From the NCBI RefSeq assembly GCF_021864535.1, contig NZ_JAKJIC010000010.1, positions 118,058 to 182,057 of the forward strand: a DNA stretch of 64,000 nt, read 5' to 3'. Position 1 is the first letter of the stretch, and each line of letters opens with the position of its first letter. Below are positions 1-8,613 of this stretch, one piece after another. The DNA comes from Oryzibacter oryziterrae. Its GTDB lineage: Bacteria > Pseudomonadota > Alphaproteobacteria > Rhizobiales > Pleomorphomonadaceae. The notes under the pieces were generated by a model, which worked only from the letters and a program-made list of their open reading frames with translations, did no database searches and was not told the origin of the DNA. A program made the translations under genes and the position numbers.

Positions 1-111
1 TATTTGGGGCCAAGCCCGAAGGCTCCGACGCCGGCTCCCAAGGCCGACATGTCCACAGGGACCGAGGCGCCTGCATCGAGCGCCACGACCACGGTACCGG
101 CCAAGCCATAA
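1..111 (+). CDS. C-terminal tail of an unidentified protein (cut by window edge)
   Basis: An open frame enters from the left edge and ends at a TAA at 109-111. The 36 visible residues are rich in Pro, Ala, Lys, Ser and Thr, like a disordered C-terminal tail. No domain can be recognised, and the frame is short enough to be chance. It could be the end of the gene upstream of the large sensor kinase. Confidence 0.35.
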   Translation, partial: YLGPSPKAPTPAPKADMSTGTEAPASSATTTVPAKP

Positions 112-255
112 GACTGGCGACGGCTGCAAGGCCCAATCTTGTCCCTTTCCCAGCCCGGGCATGCTGCCAACGGTCGATTCCACCCCGTCCTGTCTCCCGA
201 TGTGCTAGAATGCACAAGTCTCGTCCAATCCGAGACAAGGCAGAAATCGAGCGAA

Positions 256-3200
256 ATGACCGAGAGCATCCGTCCTGAGACAGGGGCTCCATCGCCGCTG
301 CGCCATCCAGTGCTGCAATCCGGGGCGCCGCCCGGATCTGCGGTATCCTTCCCCGTGGTTGCCATCGGCGCCTCGGCCGGCGGCCTTGATGCCTGCCGCA
401 AGCTGATTGCTGCCCTGCCCCCCAACACCGGCATGGCCTTCCTGCTGGTCCAGCATCTCGATCCCTCCCATGAGAGCCTTCTGGTCGATCTGCTGGCCGG
501 CTACACGTCAATGCAGGTGCAGCAGGCGCGCGATGGCCAGGCCATCGAGCCGGACCACCTCTATGTGATGCCGCCGGGCACCTATCTGTCCGTCTTGAAC
601 GGCGTTCTCGCCCTCAGCGAGCCCAGCGCTCCGCATGGTGCGCGCCTGCCCTTCGATTTTCTCCTCAACTCGCTGGCGGAAAACTTCGGCTCCCGCGTCA
701 TCTGCGTCGTCCTGTCCGGCAATGGTGCCGACGGCAGTCTGGGGCTGCAATCGGTCAAGGCGGCGAAGGGGCTTGTCCTCGCACAGGATCCGCTCGACGC
801 GACCTATGACGGCATGCCGAAAAGCGCCATCGCGACAGGCCTTGTGGACAGCGTGCTCCCTGTCGCACAAATGCCGCGCGCCCTGGCGGCGCATCAACAG
901 ACCATCGAGTCCTCGCAAGCGTCGACCAGTCGGGCCGGGACGATCGGCCCGAGCGACCTTGAAGCCATCCTCGATCTCGTCCGCACGAGAACCGTCCATG
1001 ATTTCACGCCATACAAGCGAGGGACGCTTCAGCGCAGGATCGAGCGGCGCATGGAGACGGCGTCCAACGGCCCGCTGACCGCAACCCAGTATCTCAACTT
1101 GCTGGGACAAAGCCGGCAGGAACTTGATCAACTGGTGCAAGATCTCCTGATCAACGTCACGCAGTTCTTTCGCGACCCGCAAATCCTCGACCGCATGGTC
1201 GCCGGCCTGTTGCCCGAGTTGATCCGCAAGCACCCCAAGGGGCGCCCCTTTCGTGTCTGGATCGCCGGCTGCAGCTCAGGGGAAGAGGCCTATTCGCTCG
1301 CCATCCTGTTGCTGGAATGCGTTGAAGCCGAACGACTGGATCTCAAGCTTCAGGTCTTTGCCTCTGACGTCGACCCCGAAGCGATCGCGACGGCCCGCGC
1401 CGGTCTCTATCCAGCAAGCATCGAAGCCGATGTGTCGCCCGAGCGCCTGGCCAAGTTCTTCCTGAAGGAAGAACAGAGATACCGGATTGCTCCCGGTTTG
1501 CGCGCTTCGATCGTCTTCACTGTCCAGGACCTGCTGACCGATCCGCCCTTTTCCCATCTCGATCTGATTTCCTGCCGCAACGTGCTGATCTACCTTGGGC
1601 TCGCGGCGCAGGCCAAGGTCATCGATCTCTTCCATTTTGCGCTCAACACAAACGGCACCCTCCTGCTGGGCAGCGCCGAGACGATCAAGGCAGATGACGA
1701 CCGCTTCGAGTTGGTATCGAAGACAGATCGGGTCTATCGACGCACCGAGCGCCCCCACGTAAGGGGGAGAAACTTTGGCGCCAGCGCCAGCACAGGTCTG
1801 CGCCCGCCCGCGCGCGCTGGCGCTGACCTCGGCAGTGTGCGGCAAAACGATCTTGCCGACCTCTGTCGACGGAAGGTGCTGGAGGCCTATGCACCGGCCA
1901 CGGTTCTCGTCAACCGCCGGCACGAATGCATGTTCTTCCTGGGCCCGACCGAAAGATTCCTGTCGCTGCCCAAGGGAACGCCCAGCTACGACTTGTTCGC
2001 CATGGTCCCGGCGTTGATACACACCGCGCTGCGGTCCGCGTTGCGGCAAGCCGAGACGGAAAGGCGGCACGTTGTCGTACCTGCCGCGCCTTCGGCGAGC
2101 TTGAGTGCGCACAGGCTGTCGATCTCCATCGATCCGGTGCAAAGCGAGGGCGAAACCTTCTTCCTGGTCAGCTTTGAGGAAAAGCCACGAACCGCCGAGC
2201 CCTCATCCCTGAGAGTGAATGGCGCCGAAGACGCACGGGTCGAGCAACTGTCTCAGGAACTGGCGGCAACCCGCGCCGAGCTCCAGCACGCCGTCCGCGA
2301 CCTTGAGGTTTCCGCGACAGAACAGAAAGCGATCTACGAAGAGGCGCTGTCGGTCAACGAGGAGTACCAGTCTACCAACGAGGAACTGCTGGCCTCCAAG
2401 GAGGAGTTGCAGTCGCTCAACGAAGAACTGACCGTACTCAACACAGAGCTGCAGGAAACGCTCGACAGGCAGCGCACGACGGCCAACGACTTGCGGAATG
2501 TGCTGTTCAGCACGGACATCGCCACGATTTTCCTCGATCAGGACTTTCGCATTCGCTTCTTCACACCGGCCGCCACATCCGTCTTCACGATCTTGCCCGG
2601 AGACATCGGCCGCCCGCTGGCCAACCTGCGATCCATGGTGATCGACGACGGTCTGCTGGCCGATGCGCAGGCCGTGCTCAAAAGTCAGGTGCCGCGGGAA
2701 CGCGAGATCAGCGCGGAAGGTCCCGCCTGGTACGTGCGCCGCATCCTTCCCTACCGAACCCAGTCCGACGGCGTCGAGGGCGTCGTCATCACCTTCACGG
2801 ACATCACCGAACGCCGCCGCATCTCCGAGGCACTGACCTTGGCCGAGCACCGGGCGCAAAGGGCCAATCTGGCCAAATCCCGGTTCCTCGCCGCCGCCAG
2901 CCACGACCTGCGCCAGCCGCTCCAAACCCTGAGCCTGCTGCATGGCCTCCTCGCCAAGCGGGTCGAAGGGGACAAGGGCCAGGACTTGATGCGGCGCTTC
3001 GAAGACACTCTGGGTGTCATGGGCGGCATGCTGAACACCCTGCTCGACATCAACCAGATCGAAGCGGGAACCATTCAGGCCGACATCAGGCCGTTTGCCG
3101 TGTCCATCCTGCTCCAGCGCATCTCCGACGAGTTCTCCTTTCTGGCGGAAGCCAAGGGCCTCGATCTGCGCGTCATTCCGAGCAGTCTCGTCGTCCACAG

Positions 3201-4605
3201 CGATCCGGACCTGCTGGGTCAGATGCTGCGGAATCTCGTCGCCAATGCCGTGAAATACACCGCCAAGGGCCGGGTCCTGGTGGGTTGCCGGCACCGGTCC
3301 GACCGCGTCGACATCGAGGTCTGGGACACCGGCCTCGGCATCCCCGCCGACCAGCAGCAAGCCATCTTCGAGGAGTATCATCAGGTCGACAATGTGGCCC
3401 GACAGAGAGACCGCGGTCTCGGTCTTGGTCTTGCCATCGTCAGGCGGCTCGGGACACTTCTGAACGCGACGGTGGACGTCGGCTCCACGCTCGGCAAGGG
3501 CTCGGTCTTCACCCTGGGTATCCCGACCATCGATCTGGAGACCACGCCGGGTCCGCTCGCGACCGCACGAACTGGTGGCGGTGCTGGTCCTGCTTCGTCG
3601 GTCACCGGCAACATCCTGGTGATCGAGGACGACCCCGCCGTCCGCGACCTTCTGGAGGCTTCGCTGCGAGGCGAAGGCCACCGCGTGGCCGTCGCAGCCG
3701 ACGGCAATGTTGCGATCGAGGCGGTGGCCCGCCGCTCCTTCCACCCGGACCTCGTCCTGGCCGACTTCAACCTGCCCGGTGGGCGTGACGGCCTCAAGAT
3801 TGCCGCGGAGATCCGACACCTCCTCAACCGGAGCGTTCCGGTCGTCATTCTGAGTGGCGACATCGCCACGGCGACACTCCACGACATCGCCGGCCAGAAC
3901 TGCGTCCATCTCACCAAGCCGATAGGATTGCCCGATCTCTACCGACTGATCGACACCTTGCTGCGCAAGGGCGCGGCACAGGAGGCGCCAGCAGCCGTTG
4001 CGCCGGCGTCGCTGGTCCAGATCGTCGATGACGACGACGCCATCCTCGACACGTTGCGGCTGGTGCTTGAGGCCGATGGGCGGGCGGTGGAAACCTTTGC
4101 CAGCGCAGAAGCCTTCCTCGCAACCTATGTCCCGCATCGGCAAGGCTGCCTGCTGGTGGACGCGTACCTGCCAGGCATGAGCGGCCTTGAGCTTCTCGCC
4201 CGTCTCAGCAAGGACGTCGACCATCCACCCGCGATCATGATCACCGGCAACAGCGACGTCGGCATGGCCGTGCAGGCAATGAAGGCTGGAGCGCTCGATT
4301 TCATCGATAAGCCCATCGGTTCGGCGGAGTTGCTGGCGGTGATCGATCGGGCGATCGAACAGGCGTCCGACCAGGCCAAGCGCACCGACTGGCGCGACAG
4401 CTCCGCAAGGCGCCTCGCAGGCCTGACCCCGCGCCAGCATCAGATCATGGATCTTGTCCTCGCCGGTCAACCGAGCAAGATCATCGCCGCCGACCTCGGC
4501 ATCAGCCAGCGCACGGTGGAGAACCACCGCGCCTCGATCATGAAGCGGACGGGAACGAAATCGCTCCCCGAACTGGCCCGACTGGTGCTGACATCGGCCG
4601 GCTAG
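256..4605 (+). CDS. Fused CheB-CheR-PAS-histidine kinase-REC-REC-LuxR regulator
   Basis: This is a soluble signalling protein of about 1449 residues that joins a whole phosphorelay and its transcriptional output. Domains run in this order. A CheB methylesterase-like domain comes first (GASAGG serine near residue 40, then QHLDPSH and GNGADGS). A CheR methyltransferase domain follows (AGCSSGEEAYS and CRNVLIYL). Next are a Glu-rich coiled coil (EEYQSTNEELLASKEE) and a PAS domain. The histidine kinase has HisKA (ASHDLRQPLQ) and HATPase boxes (NLVANAVKYT, DTGLGIP, GLGLGLAI). Two receiver domains carry candidate phospho-acceptor Asp in LADFNLP and VDAYLPGMSG. A FixJ/LuxR helix-turn-helix closes the protein (LTPRQHQIM to TVENHR). 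CheB-CheR-PAS-kinase hybrids are known; a second REC and a DNA-binding domain on the same chain are unusual. The frame is open from a TTG at 139, but the ATG at 256 is preferred because the extra 39 residues look non-conserved. The ligand and target genes are unknown. Confidence 0.9.
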   Translation: MTESIRPETGAPSPLRHPVLQSGAPPGSAVSFPVVAIGASAGGLDACRKLIAALPPNTGMAFLLVQHLDPSHESLLVDLLAGYTSMQVQQARDGQAIEPDHLYVMPPGTYLSVLNGVLALSEPSAPHGARLPFDFLLNSLAENFGSRVICVVLSGNGADGSLGLQSVKAAKGLVLAQDPLDATYDGMPKSAIATGLVDSVLPVAQMPRALAAHQQTIESSQASTSRAGTIGPSDLEAILDLVRTRTVHDFTPYKRGTLQRRIERRMETASNGPLTATQYLNLLGQSRQELDQLVQDLLINVTQFFRDPQILDRMVAGLLPELIRKHPKGRPFRVWIAGCSSGEEAYSLAILLLECVEAERLDLKLQVFASDVDPEAIATARAGLYPASIEADVSPERLAKFFLKEEQRYRIAPGLRASIVFTVQDLLTDPPFSHLDLISCRNVLIYLGLAAQAKVIDLFHFALNTNGTLLLGSAETIKADDDRFELVSKTDRVYRRTERPHVRGRNFGASASTGLRPPARAGADLGSVRQNDLADLCRRKVLEAYAPATVLVNRRHECMFFLGPTERFLSLPKGTPSYDLFAMVPALIHTALRSALRQAETERRHVVVPAAPSASLSAHRLSISIDPVQSEGETFFLVSFEEKPRTAEPSSLRVNGAEDARVEQLSQELAATRAELQHAVRDLEVSATEQKAIYEEALSVNEEYQSTNEELLASKEELQSLNEELTVLNTELQETLDRQRTTANDLRNVLFSTDIATIFLDQDFRIRFFTPAATSVFTILPGDIGRPLANLRSMVIDDGLLADAQAVLKSQVPREREISAEGPAWYVRRILPYRTQSDGVEGVVITFTDITERRRISEALTLAEHRAQRANLAKSRFLAAASHDLRQPLQTLSLLHGLLAKRVEGDKGQDLMRRFEDTLGVMGGMLNTLLDINQIEAGTIQADIRPFAVSILLQRISDEFSFLAEAKGLDLRVIPSSLVVHSDPDLLGQMLRNLVANAVKYTAKGRVLVGCRHRSDRVDIEVWDTGLGIPADQQQAIFEEYHQVDNVARQRDRGLGLGLAIVRRLGTLLNATVDVGSTLGKGSVFTLGIPTIDLETTPGPLATARTGGGAGPASSVTGNILVIEDDPAVRDLLEASLRGEGHRVAVAADGNVAIEAVARRSFHPDLVLADFNLPGGRDGLKIAAEIRHLLNRSVPVVILSGDIATATLHDIAGQNCVHLTKPIGLPDLYRLIDTLLRKGAAQEAPAAVAPASLVQIVDDDDAILDTLRLVLEADGRAVETFASAEAFLATYVPHRQGCLLVDAYLPGMSGLELLARLSKDVDHPPAIMITGNSDVGMAVQAMKAGALDFIDKPIGSAELLAVIDRAIEQASDQAKRTDWRDSSARRLAGLTPRQHQIMDLVLAGQPSKIIAADLGISQRTVENHRASIMKRTGTKSLPELARLVLTSAG

Positions 4606-4733
4606 AGACGGCATCGGCGGCGTTGCCGCTTCTGCTCTTGAAAAGCGACCATCCCGCTGCGGCCACGCCCCTCGGTTTGGTTGCCAGCCTCCCAAGTCAG
4701 GCCAGAACCGACGGTTCGACTTTCCGACCCTGC

Positions 4734-4757
4734 CTGTGGGAAAAACGCTCCCCACAG
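4734..4757. repeat. Short stem-loop after the sensor kinase gene
   Basis: CTGTGGG (4734-4740) and CCCACAG (4751-4757) are exact inverted arms around a 10-base A-rich loop. It lies between the kinase stop and the ModE-like gene. There is no clear T-tract, so a terminator role is only possible. The rest of 4606-4818 shows nothing recognisable. Confidence 0.3.
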
Positions 4758-4818
4758 AACAGCCTTGTTGAAGCCTTCAGCCCATGAAATACGATAGCTC
4801 TCCTGCGCTTGCGGATGG

Positions 4819-5208
4819 ATGGGACGACACAACATGATTGGCCTGCGATTGCAGTTACGGATCGGCACCGACACGCGGATCGGACCGGGAAAGATCATTC
4901 TGCTCGAGACTGTCGCCAGGACCGGGTCGATCTCGGCCGCGGCGCGCGAGATGGAAATGACCTATCGCCGGGCCTGGGAGTTGATCGACCACATGAACAA
5001 GGCCTTCGGTCAGCCGCTGATCCATGGACAGACTGGCAAGGCTGGTGGCGCCTCGCTCACCGAGTTCGGGCTGAAGGTGATCGAGACCTATCGTCGGATC
5101 GAGCTCGACGCCAAGGCCGTCGCCGCGCCGCATCTTGAGTCGCTGGGCGCCATCGTGCCGACTGTTTCCGTCGATCTGTCGCAAAGCGCGACAGAGGACG
5201 ACGATTGA
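4819..5208 (+). CDS. ModE N-terminal-type winged-helix regulator without metal-binding domains
   Basis: This is a DNA-binding protein of about 129 residues, likely the metal-responsive regulator of the tungsten island. The sequence fits the LysR-like winged helix at the N-terminus of ModE: GKIILLETVARTGSISAAAR is followed by MTYRRAWELIDHMN, a recognition helix typical of ModE, and a wing with KAGGASLTEFG. Full ModE is about 260 residues because two Mop/TOBE domains bind molybdate or tungstate. Here the protein stops after the HTH and an acidic tail (ATEDDD). How it would sense metal is therefore not visible. Stand-alone ModE HTH proteins are known in other bacteria. An alternative ATG lies at 4834. 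It sits directly upstream of the AOR gene on the same strand, separated by an AT-rich region with repeated half-sites, which makes local control the simplest reading. Confidence 0.85.
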   Translation: MGRHNMIGLRLQLRIGTDTRIGPGKIILLETVARTGSISAAAREMEMTYRRAWELIDHMNKAFGQPLIHGQTGKAGGASLTEFGLKVIETYRRIELDAKAVAAPHLESLGAIVPTVSVDLSQSATEDDD

Positions 5209-5240
5209 GCTTTTCAGATACTTTTGACCTTCGTATTTCG

Positions 5241-5286
5241 CATGCTTTTATGGCATTCAGATCATAATTACATGCTTTTTACATTC
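5241..5286 (+). promoter_or_regulatory. Tandem ATGCTTTT repeats upstream of the AOR gene (candidate operator)
   Basis: CATGCTTTTATGGCATTC begins at 5241 and CATGCTTTTTACATTC at 5271. The starts are exactly 30 bases apart, about three helical turns, inside an AT-rich stretch (5209-5400) that contrasts with the GC-rich genes. A TTGACC hexamer at 5224-5229 could be a -35 box. The same ATGCTTT half-site forms a perfect palindrome before tupB at 11460-11481. Binding by the ModE-like protein is an inference. No other gene or recognisable RNA was seen in 5209-5521; a Moco/Tuco-type riboswitch could not be confirmed or excluded by eye. Confidence 0.5.
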
Positions 5287-5521
5287 TAGTCGTTTCATCC
5301 ATTTATATCATTGCGTTGCGCCATTTTTCCCTTCGGATTGGCGATCAAGAAGACAATTATGTCTTTGAAATCACAATATAAACTCATGAGTACTTCCCCT
5401 ATTTGCGGAAGCTCCGGCAATAGAAGACAATATTTCTCAGAACAGAAATCCAGTTTTGGATCTGCTGATAGAAATCTTGGGCAAACTTAGGTGGCCCGGT
5501 GGCGCTCGGAGGAAACAGGAA

Positions 5522-7252
5522 ATGGCAAAAGTCATCCGCGTTAACATGACGGACCTCACGGTTCGTACGGAAGAGGCTCCGGCAGCCTGGGCAGGTCTCG
5601 GCGGTCGCGCCCTCACCTCCACCATCGTGGCCGAGGAAGTTCCCCCCACCTGCCACCCGCTCGGCCCCAACAACAAGCTGGTGTTCGCGCCCGGCCTGCT
5701 GTCCGGCACGGCGGCCGCCAACTCCGGCCGCTTCTCGGCTGGCGCAAAGAGCCCGCTGACCGGCACCATCAAGGAAAGCAACTCCGGCGGCACCTCGGCC
5801 CGCCTGCTGTCCCGCCTCGACATCAAGGCGTTGATCTTCGAAGGCCAGCCGGTCGGCGACGCCTGGTATCGGGTGCATGTGAACAAGGATGGCGTGACCA
5901 TCGAGCAGGAAACCGAGACGCTCGGCAAGACCAACTTTGCCGTTCTTGAAAGCGTGGCGTCCCGCTTCAGCGAAGACTTCGGCGTGCTGACCATCGGCCC
6001 GGCCGGCGAACAGATGATGGGCATCGCCAACATCTCCGTGCGCGACACCGAAGGCAAGCTGCGCAGCTTCGGCCGCGGCGGTCTCGGCGCCGTCATGGGC
6101 TCCAAGAAGATCAAGTTCATCACCATCGATGGCGACGGTTCTTCCCCGATCAAGCTCGCCGATCCCAATGCCTTCAAGGCCGCGTCCATGGTCTTCACCA
6201 AGACGCTGAAGGACCACCCGGTCTCCGGTCAGGGCCTCTACACCTACGGCACTGCCGTTCTGGTCAACATCCTGCACGAAGCCGGTGGCCTGCCGACCAA
6301 GAACTTCACGTCCGGCCAGTACGAACACCACGAGAAGATCTCGGGCGAGAAGATGTATGAGAACATCACCGCCCGTGGCGGCGAGCCGAGCCATGGCTGC
6401 TCCAACGGCTGCGTGATCCAGTGCTCGCAGGTCTACAAGGACACCGCCGGCAACTATGTCACCTCCGGCTTCGAGTATGAAACCATCTGGGCGCTGGGTG
6501 CCGACTGCTGCATCGACGACCTCGACATCATCGCCGAGATCGACAATGTGATGGACGACCTCGGTGTCGACAGCATCGAGACCGGCGTGATGTTCGCCGT
6601 GGCCATGGAAGCGGGCATCCTGCCCTGGGGCGACGGCAAGGAAATCATCCGCCTGCTGCGCGAAGAAGTCCAGAAGGCGACCCCGCTCGGTCGCGTCCTT
6701 GGCGGCGGCACGCTGGCGGTCGGCAAGGCCTATGGCCTGACCCGCATCCCCGTCGTCAAGGGCCAGGCGATCCCCGCCTATGACCCGCGCGCCGTCAAGG
6801 GCATCGGCGTCACCTATGCCACCACCACCATGGGCGCCGACCACACCGCCGGTTACTCGATAGCCACCAACATCCTGAACGTCGGTGGCAAGGTCGATCC
6901 GCTCACCAACGTGGGACAGGTGGAACTGTCGCGCAACCTGCAGATCGCCACGGCGGCCATCGACTCGACGGGCCTGTGCCTGTTCATCGCCTTCCCGGCC
7001 CTCGACATTCCCGAATGTCTCGGATCGGCAGTGGACATGATCAACGCCCGCTACGGCATCAAGCTGACGATGGACGACGTGATCGGCCTCGGCAAGACGG
7101 TGCTGAAGATCGAGCACGAGTTCAACCTCAAGGCCGGCATCGGTCCCGAACAGGATCGCCTGCCCGAGTTCTTCGAACTCGAGTCGATCGCCCCGCACAA
7201 TGTGAAGTGGGACATGGATCAGAAGGAACTCGAGTCCTTCTGGAACTTCTGA
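5522..7252 (+). CDS. Tungsten-dependent aldehyde:ferredoxin oxidoreductase (AOR family)
   Basis: This is a protein of about 576 residues of the AOR family, cytoplasmic enzymes with a tungsto-bispterin centre and one [4Fe-4S] cluster that interconvert aldehydes and acids using low-potential electrons. Candidate cluster ligands are Cys293, Cys297 and Cys301 (GCSNGCVIQC) plus Cys486 in DSTGLC. The motif FGRGGLGAVMGSKK (184-196) and the segment YDPRAVKGIGVTYATTTMGADH (in two parts, 420-441) match family pterin-binding regions. The ATG at 5522 follows a strong GGAGGAAACAGGA site, so the longer in-frame opening from 5456 is not used. The gene is followed after 12 bases by a MoaD-like gene and then by ThiF-like and ubiquitin-fold genes. 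Tungstate uptake genes and moeA lie close by on the other strand, so tungsten is the likely metal. The neighbouring genes encode no AorA-type ferredoxin and no AorC-type flavoprotein. The true substrate cannot be read from sequence. Confidence 0.93.
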   Translation: MAKVIRVNMTDLTVRTEEAPAAWAGLGGRALTSTIVAEEVPPTCHPLGPNNKLVFAPGLLSGTAAANSGRFSAGAKSPLTGTIKESNSGGTSARLLSRLDIKALIFEGQPVGDAWYRVHVNKDGVTIEQETETLGKTNFAVLESVASRFSEDFGVLTIGPAGEQMMGIANISVRDTEGKLRSFGRGGLGAVMGSKKIKFITIDGDGSSPIKLADPNAFKAASMVFTKTLKDHPVSGQGLYTYGTAVLVNILHEAGGLPTKNFTSGQYEHHEKISGEKMYENITARGGEPSHGCSNGCVIQCSQVYKDTAGNYVTSGFEYETIWALGADCCIDDLDIIAEIDNVMDDLGVDSIETGVMFAVAMEAGILPWGDGKEIIRLLREEVQKATPLGRVLGGGTLAVGKAYGLTRIPVVKGQAIPAYDPRAVKGIGVTYATTTMGADHTAGYSIATNILNVGGKVDPLTNVGQVELSRNLQIATAAIDSTGLCLFIAFPALDIPECLGSAVDMINARYGIKLTMDDVIGLGKTVLKIEHEFNLKAGIGPEQDRLPEFFELESIAPHNVKWDMDQKELESFWNF

Positions 7253-7264
7253 TCCGGAGTGCGC

Positions 7265-7489
7265 ATGCAGATCACGGTCAAGCTGTTCGCGACCTTCCGG
7301 GAAGGGCGCTTCAAGCAAGCCGATCGGGACTACCCGATCGGCACCACGGTGGCGAATGTGGTCGATGACCTCGCCATCGTGCCGTCCGAGATCGGCATGA
7401 TCTTCGTGAAGGGACGTGCGGCCGAAATGGACTACGTCCTCAAGGAAAACGACGCGCTGGCCTTGTTTCCACTGCTTGGGGGTGGCTAA
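7265..7489 (+). CDS. MoaD/ThiS-like sulfur carrier with C-terminal Gly-Gly-Gly
   Basis: This is a 74-residue beta-grasp (ubiquitin-fold) protein ending in FPLLGGG. In MoaD and ThiS the C-terminal Gly-Gly is adenylated by MoeB/ThiF and turned into a thiocarboxylate that donates sulfur, in MoaD to the dithiolene of molybdopterin. The N-terminal strand (MQITVKLFATFREGR) and length fit MoaD. It starts 12 bases after the AOR stop with GGAG five bases before the ATG; a GTG at 7259 is an alternative. Location next to AOR mirrors the AorD position in known tungsten AOR operons, where MoaD-like and MoeB-like proteins accompany the enzyme. It could serve the tungsten pterin specifically. Confidence 0.85.
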   Translation: MQITVKLFATFREGRFKQADRDYPIGTTVANVVDDLAIVPSEIGMIFVKGRAAEMDYVLKENDALALFPLLGGG

Positions 7490-7562
7490 TCCTGTCTCCT
7501 CCAGAGCCTTCGCCGGCCAAGTTGCATGATTTGGTCGGCTAGGGTGAGAGCAGCCGCCTTTC

Positions 7563-7585
7563 GATCAGATTGTTCCAATCTGATC
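7563..7585. repeat. Perfect 10-bp inverted repeat between moaD-like and thiF-like genes
   Basis: GATCAGATTG (7563-7572) and CAATCTGATC (7576-7585) are exact inverted arms with a 3-base spacer. It could be an RNA hairpin, a protein-binding site or a dispersed intergenic repeat. No coding sequence is supported in 7490-7743. Confidence 0.5.
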
Positions 7586-7692
7586 GGCGGGTGCTCTGGG
7601 GATGTTTCCAGCCTCTCCGCTTCGGCAGGACGAACCGAGTTCAGGCAGATCATCGGTTCGTCTCCCAAGCGAAACAAGTTTAGCCTGTCGTC

Positions 7693-7729
7693 GAGGGAGC
7701 CTCATACGGAGGGGCTCCCTCATCATTTT
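7693..7729 (+). terminator. GC-rich stem-loop with T-rich tail before the thiF-like gene
   Basis: GAGGGAGCC (7693-7701) pairs exactly with GGCTCCCTC (7713-7721) and is followed by ATCATTTTC. It lies 14-50 bases before the ATG of the thiF-like gene. It may end the AOR transcript or act as an attenuator that lowers expression of the downstream genes. Confidence 0.5.
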
Positions 7730-7743
7730 CGGGAAGAGAACCC

Positions 7744-8523
7744 ATGGCCGACACCAGCTTGAGCCCGGAAGAGCTTTCCCGCTACTCGCGTCACATCCTG
7801 CTGCGTGACGTCGGCGGCCCCGGTCAGCAGAAGCTGAAGGCCGCGCGGGTGCTCTGCGTCGGCGCCGGCGGTCTCGGTTCGCCCATCATCGAATATCTGG
7901 CCGCAGCCGGCATCGGCACGCTCGGCCTCGTCGATGACGACGTGGTGTCCCTGTCCAACCTGCAAAGACAGGTGGTGCATACGAGCGCCAACATCGGCCG
8001 CCTCAAGGTCGACAGCGCCGCCGAGCGGGTTGCCGCCATCAATCCGCATGTGGTGGTCGAGCGCCACGCATTGCGGCTCGATGCCGGCAACGTGGCCGAC
8101 ATCGTCGGCAACTACGACATCGTCGTGGATGGCACCGACAACTTCCCGACCCGCTTCCTGATCGCCGACACAGCCTATGCGCTCGAAAAGCCGCTGGTGA
8201 CCGCTGGCGTTCTCGAGTTCTACGGTTCACTGACCACGCTCGTGCCCTTCAGACGTGGCGCCGATGGCGCCTTCCTGCCAAGCTGGCGCTGCCTGATGCC
8301 GAGGGAGCCGGAGGGAACCGCACTGACTTGCGCGCAGGTTGGCATTCTCGGCGCGGTGGTCGGCGTGCTCGGCACGCTCGCCGCCTGCGAAGTGCTGAAG
8401 CTCATCACCGGCGTCGGCGAACCGCTGATCGGCCGCCTGCTGATGGTCGATATCCGCGACATGGGCTTCGACGTGGTAGACTACGAGCGCAATCCGGCAA
8501 CGGTGGCTCCCAAGCTGACGTGA
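7744..8523 (+). CDS. ThiF/MoeB-family adenylyltransferase lacking most zinc cysteines
   Basis: This is an E1-like enzyme of 259 residues that should activate the C-terminal glycine of a MoaD/ThiS partner with ATP. The Rossmann glycine motif CVGAGGLGSP (38-47), the Arg pair in LSRYSRH, the catalytic Asp of VDGTDNF (about 130) and the conserved LTCAQVGILG with Cys196 are all present. MoeB and ThiF normally bind structural zinc with two CxxC pairs. Here the first pair is reduced to SWRC (only Cys183), and the C-terminus (ERNPATVAPKLT) has no cysteine where MoeB carries a CxxC. In the AOR island it matches the AorE position of known tungsten AOR operons and probably acts on the MoaD-like protein at 7265. 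Whether it also acts on the second ubiquitin-fold protein is unknown. Confidence 0.88.
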   Translation: MADTSLSPEELSRYSRHILLRDVGGPGQQKLKAARVLCVGAGGLGSPIIEYLAAAGIGTLGLVDDDVVSLSNLQRQVVHTSANIGRLKVDSAAERVAAINPHVVVERHALRLDAGNVADIVGNYDIVVDGTDNFPTRFLIADTAYALEKPLVTAGVLEFYGSLTTLVPFRRGADGAFLPSWRCLMPREPEGTALTCAQVGILGAVVGVLGTLAACEVLKLITGVGEPLIGRLLMVDIRDMGFDVVDYERNPATVAPKLT

Positions 8524-8613
8524 CACCGGGCGTCAGATGCGCAGCGCCTGAGGGCGGCGGCCACGTGATCGCGATATCGCGAGCTTCCGCGAGACCTTAA
8601 GGAGGAGGCCGAC

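Noticed and set aside
2203..4755. Very long minus-strand open frame opposite the sensor kinase
   Set aside because: It is antisense to a gene with clear domains; long antisense frames are common in GC-rich DNA.
5209..5521. Possible Moco/Tuco riboswitch before AOR
   Set aside because: The region is AT-rich and I could not fit the conserved helices by eye; a covariance-model search (Rfam Moco RNA) would decide, with a significant hit supporting it.
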